A stretch of 64,000 nt of DNA, from the NCBI GenBank assembly GCA_934533135.1, contig CAKTBG010000001.1, positions 144,014 to 208,013 of the forward strand, in the 5' to 3' direction. Below, piece by piece: positions 40,256 to 48,710 of the stretch (position 1 is the stretch's first letter; each line of letters starts with the position of its first letter). A model generated the notes under the pieces. It was not told the DNA's origin, ran no database searches, and saw only the letters and a program-made list of their open reading frames with translations. The translations under genes and the position numbers were made by a program. This stretch comes from an uncultured Faecalibacterium sp. (GTDB lineage: Bacteria; Bacillota; Clostridia; Oscillospirales; Ruminococcaceae).

Positions 40256-41788
40256 TCAGGCTCCGCTGCCGGGCACCAACAGCTTCCGGGGCTCGGGCAG
40301 ACGATCGGTACCCTCGTCCAGACCGTTTGCCGCCAACATCTGCCCCGGCGAGACATGGAAGCGTTTGGCGACGTCAAACAGCTCCTCGCCCGCCTGTGCG
40401 TAGCAGATCCGCAGCGAGATCTCCGGGTCGGCCGGTGCCAGCGGATCGCCCAGTGCAATGCTGCCGATGGCGTCGTATCCCTGCCGGCAGAGCACCGCCC
40501 CTTCGACCCGGACGGTCAGCGAAACTTCCAGCGCACCGCCCGCACTGCTGCACCGCAGATCCTCCGTGCGGAGCCAGCACTCCGGGTACAGTTCGGCATC
40601 CGGCAAAAGCAGGCCGGGAAGCTCCAGTGGGAACACGACCTCCAGCGGCTTCTCATAGCTTTCCAGCTCCTTCAGGCTGTTTTCGGCAAAGGCCGTCACA
40701 ACAGCCCGGGCTGCCAGCGCATACGATTCCCCTTTCGGAACGATCTGCACCGGCCCGAATGATGCAAAGCAGGCCAGAATTTTGGCACCGGCATCCGGCA
40801 GCGGCCCGGAGCCGGTGACCTCCACCGTTTCGCACAGAGGGCAGGCCAGCGTTTCGGCCAGAAGCCTTTGCGGTACGATCTGCGTCTCAAATTGGGTCGA
40901 AAAGGCATCTGCCACGCATTGCAGCTGGTAGGGCCGCCACGCCCGCAGCCGGAGCATCAGGGTCACGGTCAACTGGCTGGGTGCATCCCCCTCCCCTTGT
41001 GCCGTTGTAAACCCCACCGGCTCGGCCACGCAGAAACAGCGGCAGTCCTCGCTGAGGCCGTCTGCATCCAGCACCTGCTGGAACGGCAGCGTCATGCGCT
41101 GGCTCCGCAGGGCGGGATCCCCCTCGGCACGCCATGCGCAAAGCACGTCCAATTCTCCTTTGGCAACGGCTTTTCCGTGCAGGACTTTCAGCTCTTTGAC
41201 CTCCGCCGACCCCATCAGATCAAGGATGGCGGCGGGCTTCTCCGGGAAGGCCAGCTCCCCTTCCGCTGTGACCAGCTTTTCGAGCACGACGGCGCGGCGC
41301 ACCCCTTGAAGGGTGCAGAGCTTCTGCTCAATGCCGCCCTCGGACAAGGCCGTGATGACCTCCGCCTTGCTCTGGGTGTAGACCGACGCCACCAGCCCAT
41401 AGGCACCCCGCAGCTCGATCCGGCGCGGGTTGACCGCCCGGCAGTTGATGTACCCGATCTGCCCTTCTACCACCGCCGTCCATGCCGAAAACGAAAACTC
41501 CGGCAGCTCAAGCACCCGGGTAAAGGGCAGCTTTTGCTCGGTCTGGCAGAGCCCGGCATTCTCTTCCCCCTGATAATAGACGGTGCAGCGCAGATAGCCA
41601 TCCAGCGTAAGACGACCCGGCTGCAGCTGTTTTTGCAGCACGACGGGTCGGACAAAGCATTTGACCAGTTTGAACACCGGCGGCAGATAATCCGAGATCA
41701 GGATCTCGGTCTCCAGCGGGAGTTCCGCCCGGACGGTGCAGTTTGCGCCCGCCGTCGGCATCGCATCCCGGAAAATCTTCAGCTCCAT
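40256..41788 (-). CDS. SipL-like DUF3794 (SPOCS) and LysM protein
   Basis: The 510-residue protein has repeated beta-rich DUF3794/SPOCS domains (for example G-Y-L-R-C-T-V-Y-Y and E-V-S-L-T-V-R-V-E-G) and ends in a LysM domain (about residues 460-508). This is the architecture and size of SipL, which in Clostridioides difficile binds SpoIVA during spore-coat assembly. A SpoVM-like gene lies 100 bases upstream on the same strand. It has no signal peptide, consistent with action in the mother cell. AAAGGAG precedes the ATG. If the host does not sporulate, the gene has another use or is a relic, but it shows no frame damage. Confidence 0.82.
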   Translation of the reverse strand: MELKIFRDAMPTAGANCTVRAELPLETEILISDYLPPVFKLVKCFVRPVVLQKQLQPGRLTLDGYLRCTVYYQGEENAGLCQTEQKLPFTRVLELPEFSFSAWTAVVEGQIGYINCRAVNPRRIELRGAYGLVASVYTQSKAEVITALSEGGIEQKLCTLQGVRRAVVLEKLVTAEGELAFPEKPAAILDLMGSAEVKELKVLHGKAVAKGELDVLCAWRAEGDPALRSQRMTLPFQQVLDADGLSEDCRCFCVAEPVGFTTAQGEGDAPSQLTVTLMLRLRAWRPYQLQCVADAFSTQFETQIVPQRLLAETLACPLCETVEVTGSGPLPDAGAKILACFASFGPVQIVPKGESYALAARAVVTAFAENSLKELESYEKPLEVVFPLELPGLLLPDAELYPECWLRTEDLRCSSAGGALEVSLTVRVEGAVLCRQGYDAIGSIALGDPLAPADPEISLRICYAQAGEELFDVAKRFHVSPGQMLAANGLDEGTDRLPEPRKLLVPGSGA

Positions 41789-41849
41789 GCAGTATGCTCC
41801 TTTCCTGTCCGCGTAGGGTCGCAGATACCAGAACTATATGCAGCCGCAC

Positions 41850-41881
41850 AAAAAAATAGAAGGCTCTCCGGAAAGAGCCTT
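41850..41881 (-). terminator. Terminator after the SpoVM-like gene
   Basis: On the minus strand AAGGCTCTT and AGAGCCTT form a hairpin (41881-41860) followed by CTATTTTTTT, just after the microprotein stop. Confidence 0.8.
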
Positions 41882-41888
41882 CCACCTT

Positions 41889-41963
41889 TTACGTTTTGAT
41901 CCCGAACAGCCTCCGCAGCAGCCCTCGCAGGCATTTCGGGCTTTTGATGACCACGATCTGCAT
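41889..41963 (-). CDS. spoVM: SpoVM-like 24-residue amphipathic microprotein
   Basis: A 24-codon frame encodes a peptide of SpoVM type. Residues shared with the 26-residue Bacillus SpoVM, compared from memory, include Met1, Ile6, Lys7, Pro9, Lys10, Leu12, Gly14, Arg17 and Gly21. Pro9 is the residue known to be needed for SpoVM localisation on convex membrane. Charged and leucine residues after Pro9 make an amphipathic helix. It is followed by its own terminator and lies upstream of a SipL-like gene; both homologues act at the forespore surface through SpoIVA. The SD is weak (GGCGGGTGACAGG region). It is too short for default gene calling. Confidence 0.78.
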   Translation of the reverse strand: MQIVVIKSPKCLRGLLRRLFGIKT

Positions 41964-42037
41964 CCTGTCACCCGCCTTTCGCGTTTGTTATCCCAGTATA
42001 AGCACGCCGGGCACAAAACGTTCCGAAGGGCGGTCTT

Positions 42038-42673
42038 TCAGTCTGCGAGGGTCTCGATGACCACCAGTGCGCCCTCCCGGGTCGAAATGATCATCCGGTC
42101 GGAACCGGCGGCGTATTCGTTGCTGACGCCCAGCGGGTAGCCGACGGTCAGCTCGGCATCCTCCAGCTCGTAGAAAGAGCCGTGCTCGCAGACTCCCGCA
42201 GCCCGCCCCTCCAGTGGGAACACCGAGACATAGAAGAACACTTCCTTCGGGTAGACCCGCTCCTCGCCGGGCAGAACGTACGTCACCCGGCTCCGCTCAT
42301 CCTGAATCGTGACACGGATGCCCTTCTGCGCAAGGCCGAGTCCGGTGCAGAAATTGGCAAGCGTGTGCTCCAGCCGCCGTCCCCCCAGTGCGCCCAGCAG
42401 CAGCACTTCCGAAAAGCCTTTTTCGGCCGCCAGCTTTGCGGCGTACTCGGTGTCGGTGTCGTCCTTCACGTGGGGGAGGATGATGACGTCGTCCTCTTCT
42501 TGCGCCGGGCAGGGTGCCGAGTCGAAGTCGCCCACAATGATATGGGGCTTGCACCCCAGCCGGGCACAGTTCTGGTAGCCTGCATCGCAGGCAATGATAA
42601 AATCGTCCGGGCGCAGGAGTTTCGCCAGCGACGGATCCACCGGGCAGGCGGAAAGGATCACACAACGGGACAT
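42038..42673 (-). CDS. thiN: Thiamine diphosphokinase
   Basis: The 211-residue enzyme makes thiamine diphosphate from thiamine and ATP. The N-terminal catalytic half has A-C-D-A-G, I-V-G-D-F-D-S, D-D-T-D-T-E-Y-A and G-A-L-G-G-R-R-L-E-H, all typical of the family, and the C-terminal half is the thiamine-binding domain. I start at ATG 42673, with GAAGGA upstream, rather than the ATG seven codons earlier. It follows rsgA as in other Firmicutes, but the rpe gene usually between them is absent. Confidence 0.93.
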   Translation of the reverse strand: MSRCVILSACPVDPSLAKLLRPDDFIIACDAGYQNCARLGCKPHIIVGDFDSAPCPAQEEDDVIILPHVKDDTDTEYAAKLAAEKGFSEVLLLGALGGRRLEHTLANFCTGLGLAQKGIRVTIQDERSRVTYVLPGEERVYPKEVFFYVSVFPLEGRAAGVCEHGSFYELEDAELTVGYPLGVSNEYAAGSDRMIISTREGALVVIETLAD

Positions 42674-42740
42674 AACATTCCTTCTTTTCTCCAAGAATAA
42701 ACTGTTCTCCGCTCCATCCTGCCTTCCGCAGGCGTGTCAC

Positions 42741-42763
42741 GGAGCTCCCCTGATGGGAGAGCC
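42741..42763. repeat. Degenerate palindromic repeat fragment
   Basis: GAGCTCCC and GGGAGAGCC are a partial arm of the intergenic repeat family, between thiN and rsgA. Confidence 0.45.
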
Positions 42764-42773
42764 AAAACTGCCG

Positions 42774-43655
42774 TCACCCGAACTTTGGCCGCTGCCAGTC
42801 CTTGACGTCCTTGACCTCATCGTACATGGCGCAATAGCTGTCGTACCGGGTCTGGGAGAGCCGCCCCTCCGCCAGAGCTGCGCGGACGGCACAGCCCTTT
42901 TCGGAGCGGTGGGAGCATCCGGTGAACTGACACTGCCCCAGATACGGCCCAAACTCCGGGAACGCGTGCTCGAGGTTCTCCTTGGGGATGAACCCCGCAC
43001 GGTTGGCCTCGAGGCTGGCAAACCCCGGCGTGTCGGCGATCCGCCCGCCAAACGCCTCAAAGATGGTCACTTCGCGGGTGGTATGGCGGCCGCGGCCCAG
43101 TTTCTGGCTGATCTCGCCGGTCTCCCGCTCCACTTCGGGCAGCAGGGCGTTGAGCAGAGTCGATTTGCCGACGCCCGAATTGCCGCAGAAGGCGCAGAGC
43201 CGACCTTCGATCCAATGCTGGACTTCTTCGATGCCCGCACCGGTCTCGTAGTCGATCCGGATGAAAGGCAGCGTCGATTTTTCGTAGGCACTGCGCAGGA
43301 ACTCCGCCTCGGCCAGATCGCCCTTGGTGCAGACGATCACCGGCTGCACGCCCTTGTCCACCGCAATGGCGGACAGTTTGTCCAGCACAAGGGTGCTGGG
43401 CGTGGGCTGGGTGGTGCTGGCTACCAGAAAGAGGACGTCGAGGTTGGCCACCGGCGGACGAACGAATACATTCTTCCGGGGGGCGATCTCCGCGATTACC
43501 GATGCACCGTTCTCGGTTTCAAGGGTCACTTCATCGCCCGCCACGGGGGTGATCTTCTGCTTGCGGAAGATGCCGCGGGGCTTGCACTCGATCACCCCTT
43601 CGGGCGTTTTTACATAATAAAAACCGCCAATGCCTTTTATGATATACCCTTTCAT
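42774..43655 (-). CDS. rsgA: Ribosome biogenesis GTPase RsgA
   Basis: The 293-residue circularly permuted GTPase acts in 30S maturation. An N-terminal OB fold is followed by permuted G motifs: T-K-G-D (G4), then G-N-S-G-V-G-K-S-T (G1) and D-T-P-G-F (G3). A C-terminal zinc site has a Cys/His cluster in C-Q-F-T-G-C-S-H-R-S-E-K-G-C. I start at ATG 43655 with GGAGG 5 bases upstream. It lies between stk and thiN in the conserved order. Confidence 0.95.
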   Translation of the reverse strand: MKGYIIKGIGGFYYVKTPEGVIECKPRGIFRKQKITPVAGDEVTLETENGASVIAEIAPRKNVFVRPPVANLDVLFLVASTTQPTPSTLVLDKLSAIAVDKGVQPVIVCTKGDLAEAEFLRSAYEKSTLPFIRIDYETGAGIEEVQHWIEGRLCAFCGNSGVGKSTLLNALLPEVERETGEISQKLGRGRHTTREVTIFEAFGGRIADTPGFASLEANRAGFIPKENLEHAFPEFGPYLGQCQFTGCSHRSEKGCAVRAALAEGRLSQTRYDSYCAMYDEVKDVKDWQRPKFG

Positions 43656-43666
43656 GCGCTCCTCCG

Positions 43667-45556
43667 TTACGACAGCAGCGAAGCCCACCAGTCGCCGAGG
43701 GTCGAACCGGTGCTGCTGCTTGCGGATTCACTGGGCTGCTCTGCGGTGCTGCCGGAAGAAGAGGAGCTGCCGCCGATCAGCCCGCTCCACCAGTCGCCGC
43801 CGGTCGAGCCGGAGCTGCTGGGTGCTTCGGGTTCCGGTTCCGGCTGCGGCTCGGGGCCTGCGCTGACCACCACGCTGACCCGGCTGTTGAGGCGCGCTGC
43901 CGCACCTGCGCCCGGGTTCTGGCTGATGATGGCACCGGCGGGCTGGTCACTGTACTGCTCGGTCTGGCTGCCAAGCCCCAGTTTGTTCTGAACCAGCAGG
44001 CTGCGGGCGTCATCCACCGACATTCCGATCAGGGAGGGCACCTTGGTGGTCGTGCTGACCTGCGGGCGGCTGACGTAAACCACCACGGTGGTACCGGCTG
44101 CCACCTGACTGCCGGCAGCGGGGTCGGTGCGGATGATGGAACCTGCGGCTACCGTCTCATCCACGGCCTGCGTGACCAGCACTGACACGCCGAGATCCTT
44201 GAGCTGCTGCTCGCCATCGGCCTGCAGGTAGTTGGTCAGGTCGGGCACTGTGACGTACTGGATGCCAAGGCTGACCGTCAGCGTCACGCTCTGCCCCTCA
44301 CGCACCGTGCGGCCTGCCACTGGCGACTGCTTGTAGACATAGCCCGCAGCATAATTGTTGCTGTACTCCTGTTCCCAGTTGACGACGATCTGACCCGAGG
44401 CCACCTGCTCCTGCGCATTGACCTCATCCTGCGTCATGCCGCTGTAATCGGCCAGCACCACATCGGCTTTTTCGTTCATCAGGTTGCTGGAATCGTTGAG
44501 GATGATCCAGCACAGCGCACCGCAGGCCAGCGCAAAGGCGACCGTGATGCCGAACAGCACCGGCAGAAAGGCCGAACGCTTTTTTTTGGCGTTTTTGCCC
44601 TTTTTTGCGGTCTTGCCCGCAGATGCCTCTTTTTTCGGATTCATAGGATCGTTCACCGCCTTTTCCGGAACAGGTTCCGTGATATAGTGATAGTGGAAGG
44701 TGATCGCCGGGTTGTCCACAAACGCGTTCAGTGCGTCAAGCATTTCGGCAGCACTGGCATACCGGTTGGCCGGAAGCTTCGCCATGGCCTTTTCGGTGAT
44801 CTCCACCAGACCACGCGGGATGGTGGGGTTCAGTTCCTGCAGCGACTTGGGCTGGTCGGAGATCTGCTTGAGGGCCACCTCCACCACATCGTCCGCGTCA
44901 AACGGCAGTTTGCCCGAGAGCATCTCGTACATCATCACACCCACCGAGTAGATGTCGCTCTTGCGGTCGGTCTCCTCGCCCTTGGCCTGTTCGGGGCTGA
45001 TGTAATGGACGCTGCCCATGGCCTTGCCTCCGGTGAGCTGGTTTTCGGCGCGGGAGACCCGTGCAATGCCGAAATCCATCATCCGGAGCTGACCGTTGTC
45101 CAGCAGCATGATGTTCTGGGGTTTGATATCCCGGTGAACCACGCCGTTGCGATGGGCATGGTCGAGGGCTTTCAGGATCTGGGAAATGAAATGGACGGTC
45201 TCCCGGCTGGTCAGCTTGCCGCCCCGCTCGTTGAGGTACTCCCGCAGGGTCATGCCGTCCACATACTCCATCACGATATACTGGAGGTTGTCGCTGACCG
45301 AGACGTCGTAGACCTTTACGATGTTGGGGTGGTTGAGCAGCGAAATGGCTTTGGATTCGTTCTTGAACCGCCGCACCAAATCCGGGTCGTGCATCAATTC
45401 CTGCCGCAGCACCTTGACGGCCACTTCGGTTCCCGCCGGAACCGGGCCGTTCTGCGCCACGACCACCGCCTTGTAGACATTGGCCATGCCGCCGGTCCCG
45501 ATCAGGCTTTCGACCCGGTAGAGCCCATCCAGCGTTTTGCCGATCAGATTATCCAT
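43667..45556 (-). CDS. prkC: PASTA-domain Ser/Thr protein kinase
   Basis: The 629-residue membrane kinase has a cytoplasmic catalytic domain (G-T-G-G-M-A-N-V-Y, H-R-D-I-K-P-Q-N and D-F-G-I-A), one transmembrane helix near residue 350 and three extracellular PASTA domains that bind peptidoglycan fragments. The C-terminal tail is Ser-rich and contains two similar segments with D-W-W-S-G-L and D-W-W-A-S-L, which is not usual. The ATG at 45556 overlaps the end of prpC by eight bases. It pairs with the PP2C phosphatase to control growth and cell-wall responses. Confidence 0.94.
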   Translation of the reverse strand: MDNLIGKTLDGLYRVESLIGTGGMANVYKAVVVAQNGPVPAGTEVAVKVLRQELMHDPDLVRRFKNESKAISLLNHPNIVKVYDVSVSDNLQYIVMEYVDGMTLREYLNERGGKLTSRETVHFISQILKALDHAHRNGVVHRDIKPQNIMLLDNGQLRMMDFGIARVSRAENQLTGGKAMGSVHYISPEQAKGEETDRKSDIYSVGVMMYEMLSGKLPFDADDVVEVALKQISDQPKSLQELNPTIPRGLVEITEKAMAKLPANRYASAAEMLDALNAFVDNPAITFHYHYITEPVPEKAVNDPMNPKKEASAGKTAKKGKNAKKKRSAFLPVLFGITVAFALACGALCWIILNDSSNLMNEKADVVLADYSGMTQDEVNAQEQVASGQIVVNWEQEYSNNYAAGYVYKQSPVAGRTVREGQSVTLTVSLGIQYVTVPDLTNYLQADGEQQLKDLGVSVLVTQAVDETVAAGSIIRTDPAAGSQVAAGTTVVVYVSRPQVSTTTKVPSLIGMSVDDARSLLVQNKLGLGSQTEQYSDQPAGAIISQNPGAGAAARLNSRVSVVVSAGPEPQPEPEPEAPSSSGSTGGDWWSGLIGGSSSSSGSTAEQPSESASSSTGSTLGDWWASLLS

Positions 45557-46298
45557 GGCGCACCTCCATCGGTTCCACGCCCAGCAGCAGCGCGGTGATG
45601 TTGTCCGGGCCGCCGTTCTCGTTGGCGGCATCCACCAGACGGTCGGGCAGGTCGTAGAACGCGCTGGTGCGCATCAGTTCTATCATCTGCTCCCGCGGCA
45701 CGGCGTTGGTCAGGCCATCGGTGCAGAGCAGCAGCAGGTCGCCTGCCTGCAGCGGAGCCGTGGTGACCTCCGGCTCCAGCCGGAAATCCACGCCGAGGGC
45801 ACGGGTGATGATGTTCTTCTGGGGATGGTGCTCGGCTTCTTCCACCGTGATGGTGCCGCAGTCCACCAGTTCCTGCACATAGGAATGGTCGTGGGTCAGC
45901 TGGGTGAGCTGCCCCTCCCGGAACAGGTAGGCACGAGAATCTCCCGCATGGCAGAGGAACACCTGCCCGGCCCGCACCAGCGCGCAGACAGCGGTGGTGC
46001 CCATGCCCGCCAGAGCTTCCTCCCGCATGGCTTTCTGGAAGATAAAGCGGTTGGCACGAATGAGAGCCTTTTTCAAAAAGGCCGCTTCCTCGCCGGGCAT
46101 ACACTGGCTGTACTGCTCCTGAAAACAGTGCTCAATGACGTCGCACGCGCTGTAGGAAGCTTCCCGTCCGCCCCGTGCGCCGCCCATACCGTCGCATACC
46201 AGACACCATGCCGCACCGCCGGGTAGCTCACCCGCCCGGTAATCGTCCTGATTTTCCTGACGGACCCGGCCGACATCCGTTTTTCCTGCAAGTTTCAT
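45549..46298 (-). CDS. prpC: PP2C-type protein phosphatase
   Basis: The 249-residue phosphatase removes phosphates placed by the adjacent PASTA kinase. PP2C motifs are R-Q-E-N-Q-D-D-Y, V-C-D-G-M-G-G, G-M-G-T-T, A-G-D-S-R-A-Y, C-T-D-G-L-T-N and a final G-G-P-D-N-I-T, covering the metal-binding aspartates. GAAGGAG precedes the ATG. It lies between rlmN and the kinase gene in the usual order. Confidence 0.95.
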   Translation of the reverse strand: MKLAGKTDVGRVRQENQDDYRAGELPGGAAWCLVCDGMGGARGGREASYSACDVIEHCFQEQYSQCMPGEEAAFLKKALIRANRFIFQKAMREEALAGMGTTAVCALVRAGQVFLCHAGDSRAYLFREGQLTQLTHDHSYVQELVDCGTITVEEAEHHPQKNIITRALGVDFRLEPEVTTAPLQAGDLLLLCTDGLTNAVPREQMIELMRTSAFYDLPDRLVDAANENGGPDNITALLLGVEPMEVRHG

Positions 46299-46332
46299 AG
46301 GCTTCTCCTTCTCGGATTCAAAACAAACTGGT

Positions 46333-47373
46333 TCAGGCTTTGCCGTTCATCTCGTCGCGGCGCAGCTGGCCGCAGGCAGCACTGATCTCGCTGCCAAGCC
46401 GTCGGCGCACGGTGGCATTCACGCCCAGACTTTCCAGCTTTTGCTGGAAGCGGTGGACATTGGCCGCATCGGTCGCCGAGTAGGGGCTGCCGTCCACCGG
46501 GTTGATGGGGATGAGGTTGACGTGCGCCCCCATCCCCCGGATCAGATTGGCCAGCTGCCTGGCGCAGGCGTCGGAGTCGTTGACCCCCCGCACCATCGAA
46601 TACTCAAAGCTGACCCGGCGGCCGGTGGTATCCTGATAGCGGCGCACCGTCTCGATCAGCTGCTCCACAGGGTATGCGTCGTTGACCGGCATCATCCCGC
46701 TGCGGATCTCGTTGTTGGGGGCGTGGAGGGAGACCGACAGGGTCAGCTGCAGCTTTTTCTCGGCCAGCTTGTCGATCTTGGGCACAAGGCCGCAGGTGGA
46801 CAGGCTGATGTTCCGCATCCCGATGTTGACCCCCTCGGGCGAGGAGATGATCTCGAGAAACTTCATCACTTCGTCGAAATTGTCCAGCGGTTCGCCAATG
46901 CCCATGAGGACGATGTGGGAGATGCGCTCGCCGATGTCCTTCTGGGCGGTGTAGATCTCAGAGCAGATCTCACCGGCTTCGAGGTTGCGCACCCGCCCGG
47001 CCTGCGTGGATGCGCAGAAACGGCACCCCATCCGGCAGCCCACCTGCGTCGAGACGCAGACCGTGTTGCCGTAGTGATACCGCATGACGACGGTCTCGAT
47101 GCAGTTGCCGTCGGCCATCCGGAGCAGATACTTCACCGTGCCGTCCTTTGCTTCCTGACGACGCTCGATCCGGGGCGAGGCGATGTAAAAGCTCTCCTCG
47201 AGTTTTGCCAGCAGGGTCTTGGGCTGATCGGTCATGGCGGAAAACTCCGTCACGAGCTTCTGGTGGACCCAGTGGAAGATCTGCTTTGCCCGGAATCCCG
47301 GCTGCCCCAGAGCCTTCAGCTCTGCGGTCAGCTCCTCCAGCGTCAAGGAAGAAATACAGCGTTTTTGTTCCAT
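46333..47373 (-). CDS. rlmN: Dual-specificity rRNA/tRNA adenine-C2 methyltransferase
   Basis: RlmN (346 residues) is a radical-SAM enzyme methylating A2503 of 23S rRNA and A37 of some tRNAs. The radical-SAM motif is C-R-M-G-C-R-F-C-A-S-T; the cysteine that carries the methyl group is in the C-terminal S-A-A-C-G-Q-L. AGGAG precedes the ATG. It lies between rsmB and prpC, as expected. Confidence 0.95.
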   Translation of the reverse strand: MEQKRCISSLTLEELTAELKALGQPGFRAKQIFHWVHQKLVTEFSAMTDQPKTLLAKLEESFYIASPRIERRQEAKDGTVKYLLRMADGNCIETVVMRYHYGNTVCVSTQVGCRMGCRFCASTQAGRVRNLEAGEICSEIYTAQKDIGERISHIVLMGIGEPLDNFDEVMKFLEIISSPEGVNIGMRNISLSTCGLVPKIDKLAEKKLQLTLSVSLHAPNNEIRSGMMPVNDAYPVEQLIETVRRYQDTTGRRVSFEYSMVRGVNDSDACARQLANLIRGMGAHVNLIPINPVDGSPYSATDAANVHRFQQKLESLGVNATVRRRLGSEISAACGQLRRDEMNGKA

Positions 47374-47390
47374 AGTGTTCTCCTATTGTA

Positions 47391-48710
47391 TCAAATGGCT
47401 TTCTGCAGTGCGCAGAGGAAGAAGCCATCCATTCCGGTGCGGGTGGGGATCGACAATGCCCCGTACTCCCCCACCGTCATCCCCGCCGGGAATGGGATCT
47501 CCGGCGTTGCAACGGCAAATTCCGGATGCCGATGCAGGAATGCCGCCACCTGCTCTTCGTTCTCTGCCGGGTCGATGGTGCAGGTCGAGTAGACCAGCCG
47601 CCCGCCCGGTTTCAGCAGCGCGGCCGCCGTATCGAGGATGGCCGACTGCGTGGACAATAATTCATCGTGGCGTGTTTTTTCAAGTTTCTTGTACCGGATG
47701 TCCGGCTTTTTGGCCAGAATGCCGATGCCGCTGCAGGGCACATCCGCCAGAATGCGGTCGGCCTGCGGCAGCTCCGGGCTGCATACGGCTGCATCGTTGA
47801 CCTTGGGTTCTGTGTTGGTAAATCCCATCCGCTCGACCGCCTTCCGGATCAGGCTGACCCGGTTTTCGGTCACATCGCAGCTGACGAGACGGCCGGTGTT
47901 CTCCATCTCTTCGGCCAGCAGCAGGGTCTTGCCGCCGGGTGCCGCGCAGAGATCCAGCACGGTCTCGCCGGGTTTTGCCTCCACACAGAGAGCCGCCAGC
48001 TGGCTGGCCTGCCCTTCCACATGGAAATACCCCTGCCGGAACAGGTCGTTCTCCGCCGGACTGCCCTCAAACCGCGCCAGCACGCTGCCGGGAACGATGC
48101 CCGGCTGCGCCTGCACGCCTGCTTGTGTCAACAGGGCGCAGAGCTTGTCTGCGTCGGCTTTGAGGGGATTGGCACGGAGGCTGGTCAGCCCCTTGTCGGC
48201 GGCGTGGGTCAGGATGCCCAACGCCTCCTCCGGGTAATGGTTCCGGAGAAGCGAAGCGATATCCCGCCCGCAGGAGCCCAGAACCATCAGCCGCTCGGTC
48301 TCATTTTCAAACGCTTCGCCGCTCAGGTCGTAGGCGCAGGCTTTGCGCAGGACGGCGTTGGTCAGGCCGGACGCACTGGATTTTTTGAAGGTGCGGGTCA
48401 GCTTGACGGCCTCGTTGACCGCCGCCGACACCGGCACCTGCATATAGCGGGCCTGTGCCAGTGCCGACCGCAGGATCTCCCGCACTGGTGCGTCCAGCTT
48501 CGCCAGACCCTTGGGCAAAAACTGCCCGAGGATGTAGTCCAGCGTGCCCTGATGCTCCAGCACCGTGTAAAAGATCGCGCTGGCAAACGCCTTATCCCGG
48601 CCTTCCAGTTTCTGGCGTTTCAGCTCCGCATCGAGGATCAGGTTGGAAAAGCCGTCCTGCTCCTGCCGGACAAGTGCCGCGACCGCCGCCGCTCTCGGAT
48701 TGGCCGCCAT
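47391..48710 (-). CDS. rsmB: 16S rRNA cytosine-C5 methyltransferase
   Basis: RsmB (439 residues) methylates C967 of 16S rRNA. An N-terminal NusB-like RNA-binding domain is followed by the SAM-dependent methyltransferase domain, with D-L-C-A-A-P-G-G-K-T, D-V-P-C-S-G-I-G and Y-S-T-C-T; the two cysteines of the last motifs are catalytic. Its ATG overlaps the fmt stop by one base (TGATG). Confidence 0.95.
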   Translation of the reverse strand: MAANPRAAAVAALVRQEQDGFSNLILDAELKRQKLEGRDKAFASAIFYTVLEHQGTLDYILGQFLPKGLAKLDAPVREILRSALAQARYMQVPVSAAVNEAVKLTRTFKKSSASGLTNAVLRKACAYDLSGEAFENETERLMVLGSCGRDIASLLRNHYPEEALGILTHAADKGLTSLRANPLKADADKLCALLTQAGVQAQPGIVPGSVLARFEGSPAENDLFRQGYFHVEGQASQLAALCVEAKPGETVLDLCAAPGGKTLLLAEEMENTGRLVSCDVTENRVSLIRKAVERMGFTNTEPKVNDAAVCSPELPQADRILADVPCSGIGILAKKPDIRYKKLEKTRHDELLSTQSAILDTAAALLKPGGRLVYSTCTIDPAENEEQVAAFLHRHPEFAVATPEIPFPAGMTVGEYGALSIPTRTGMDGFFLCALQKAI

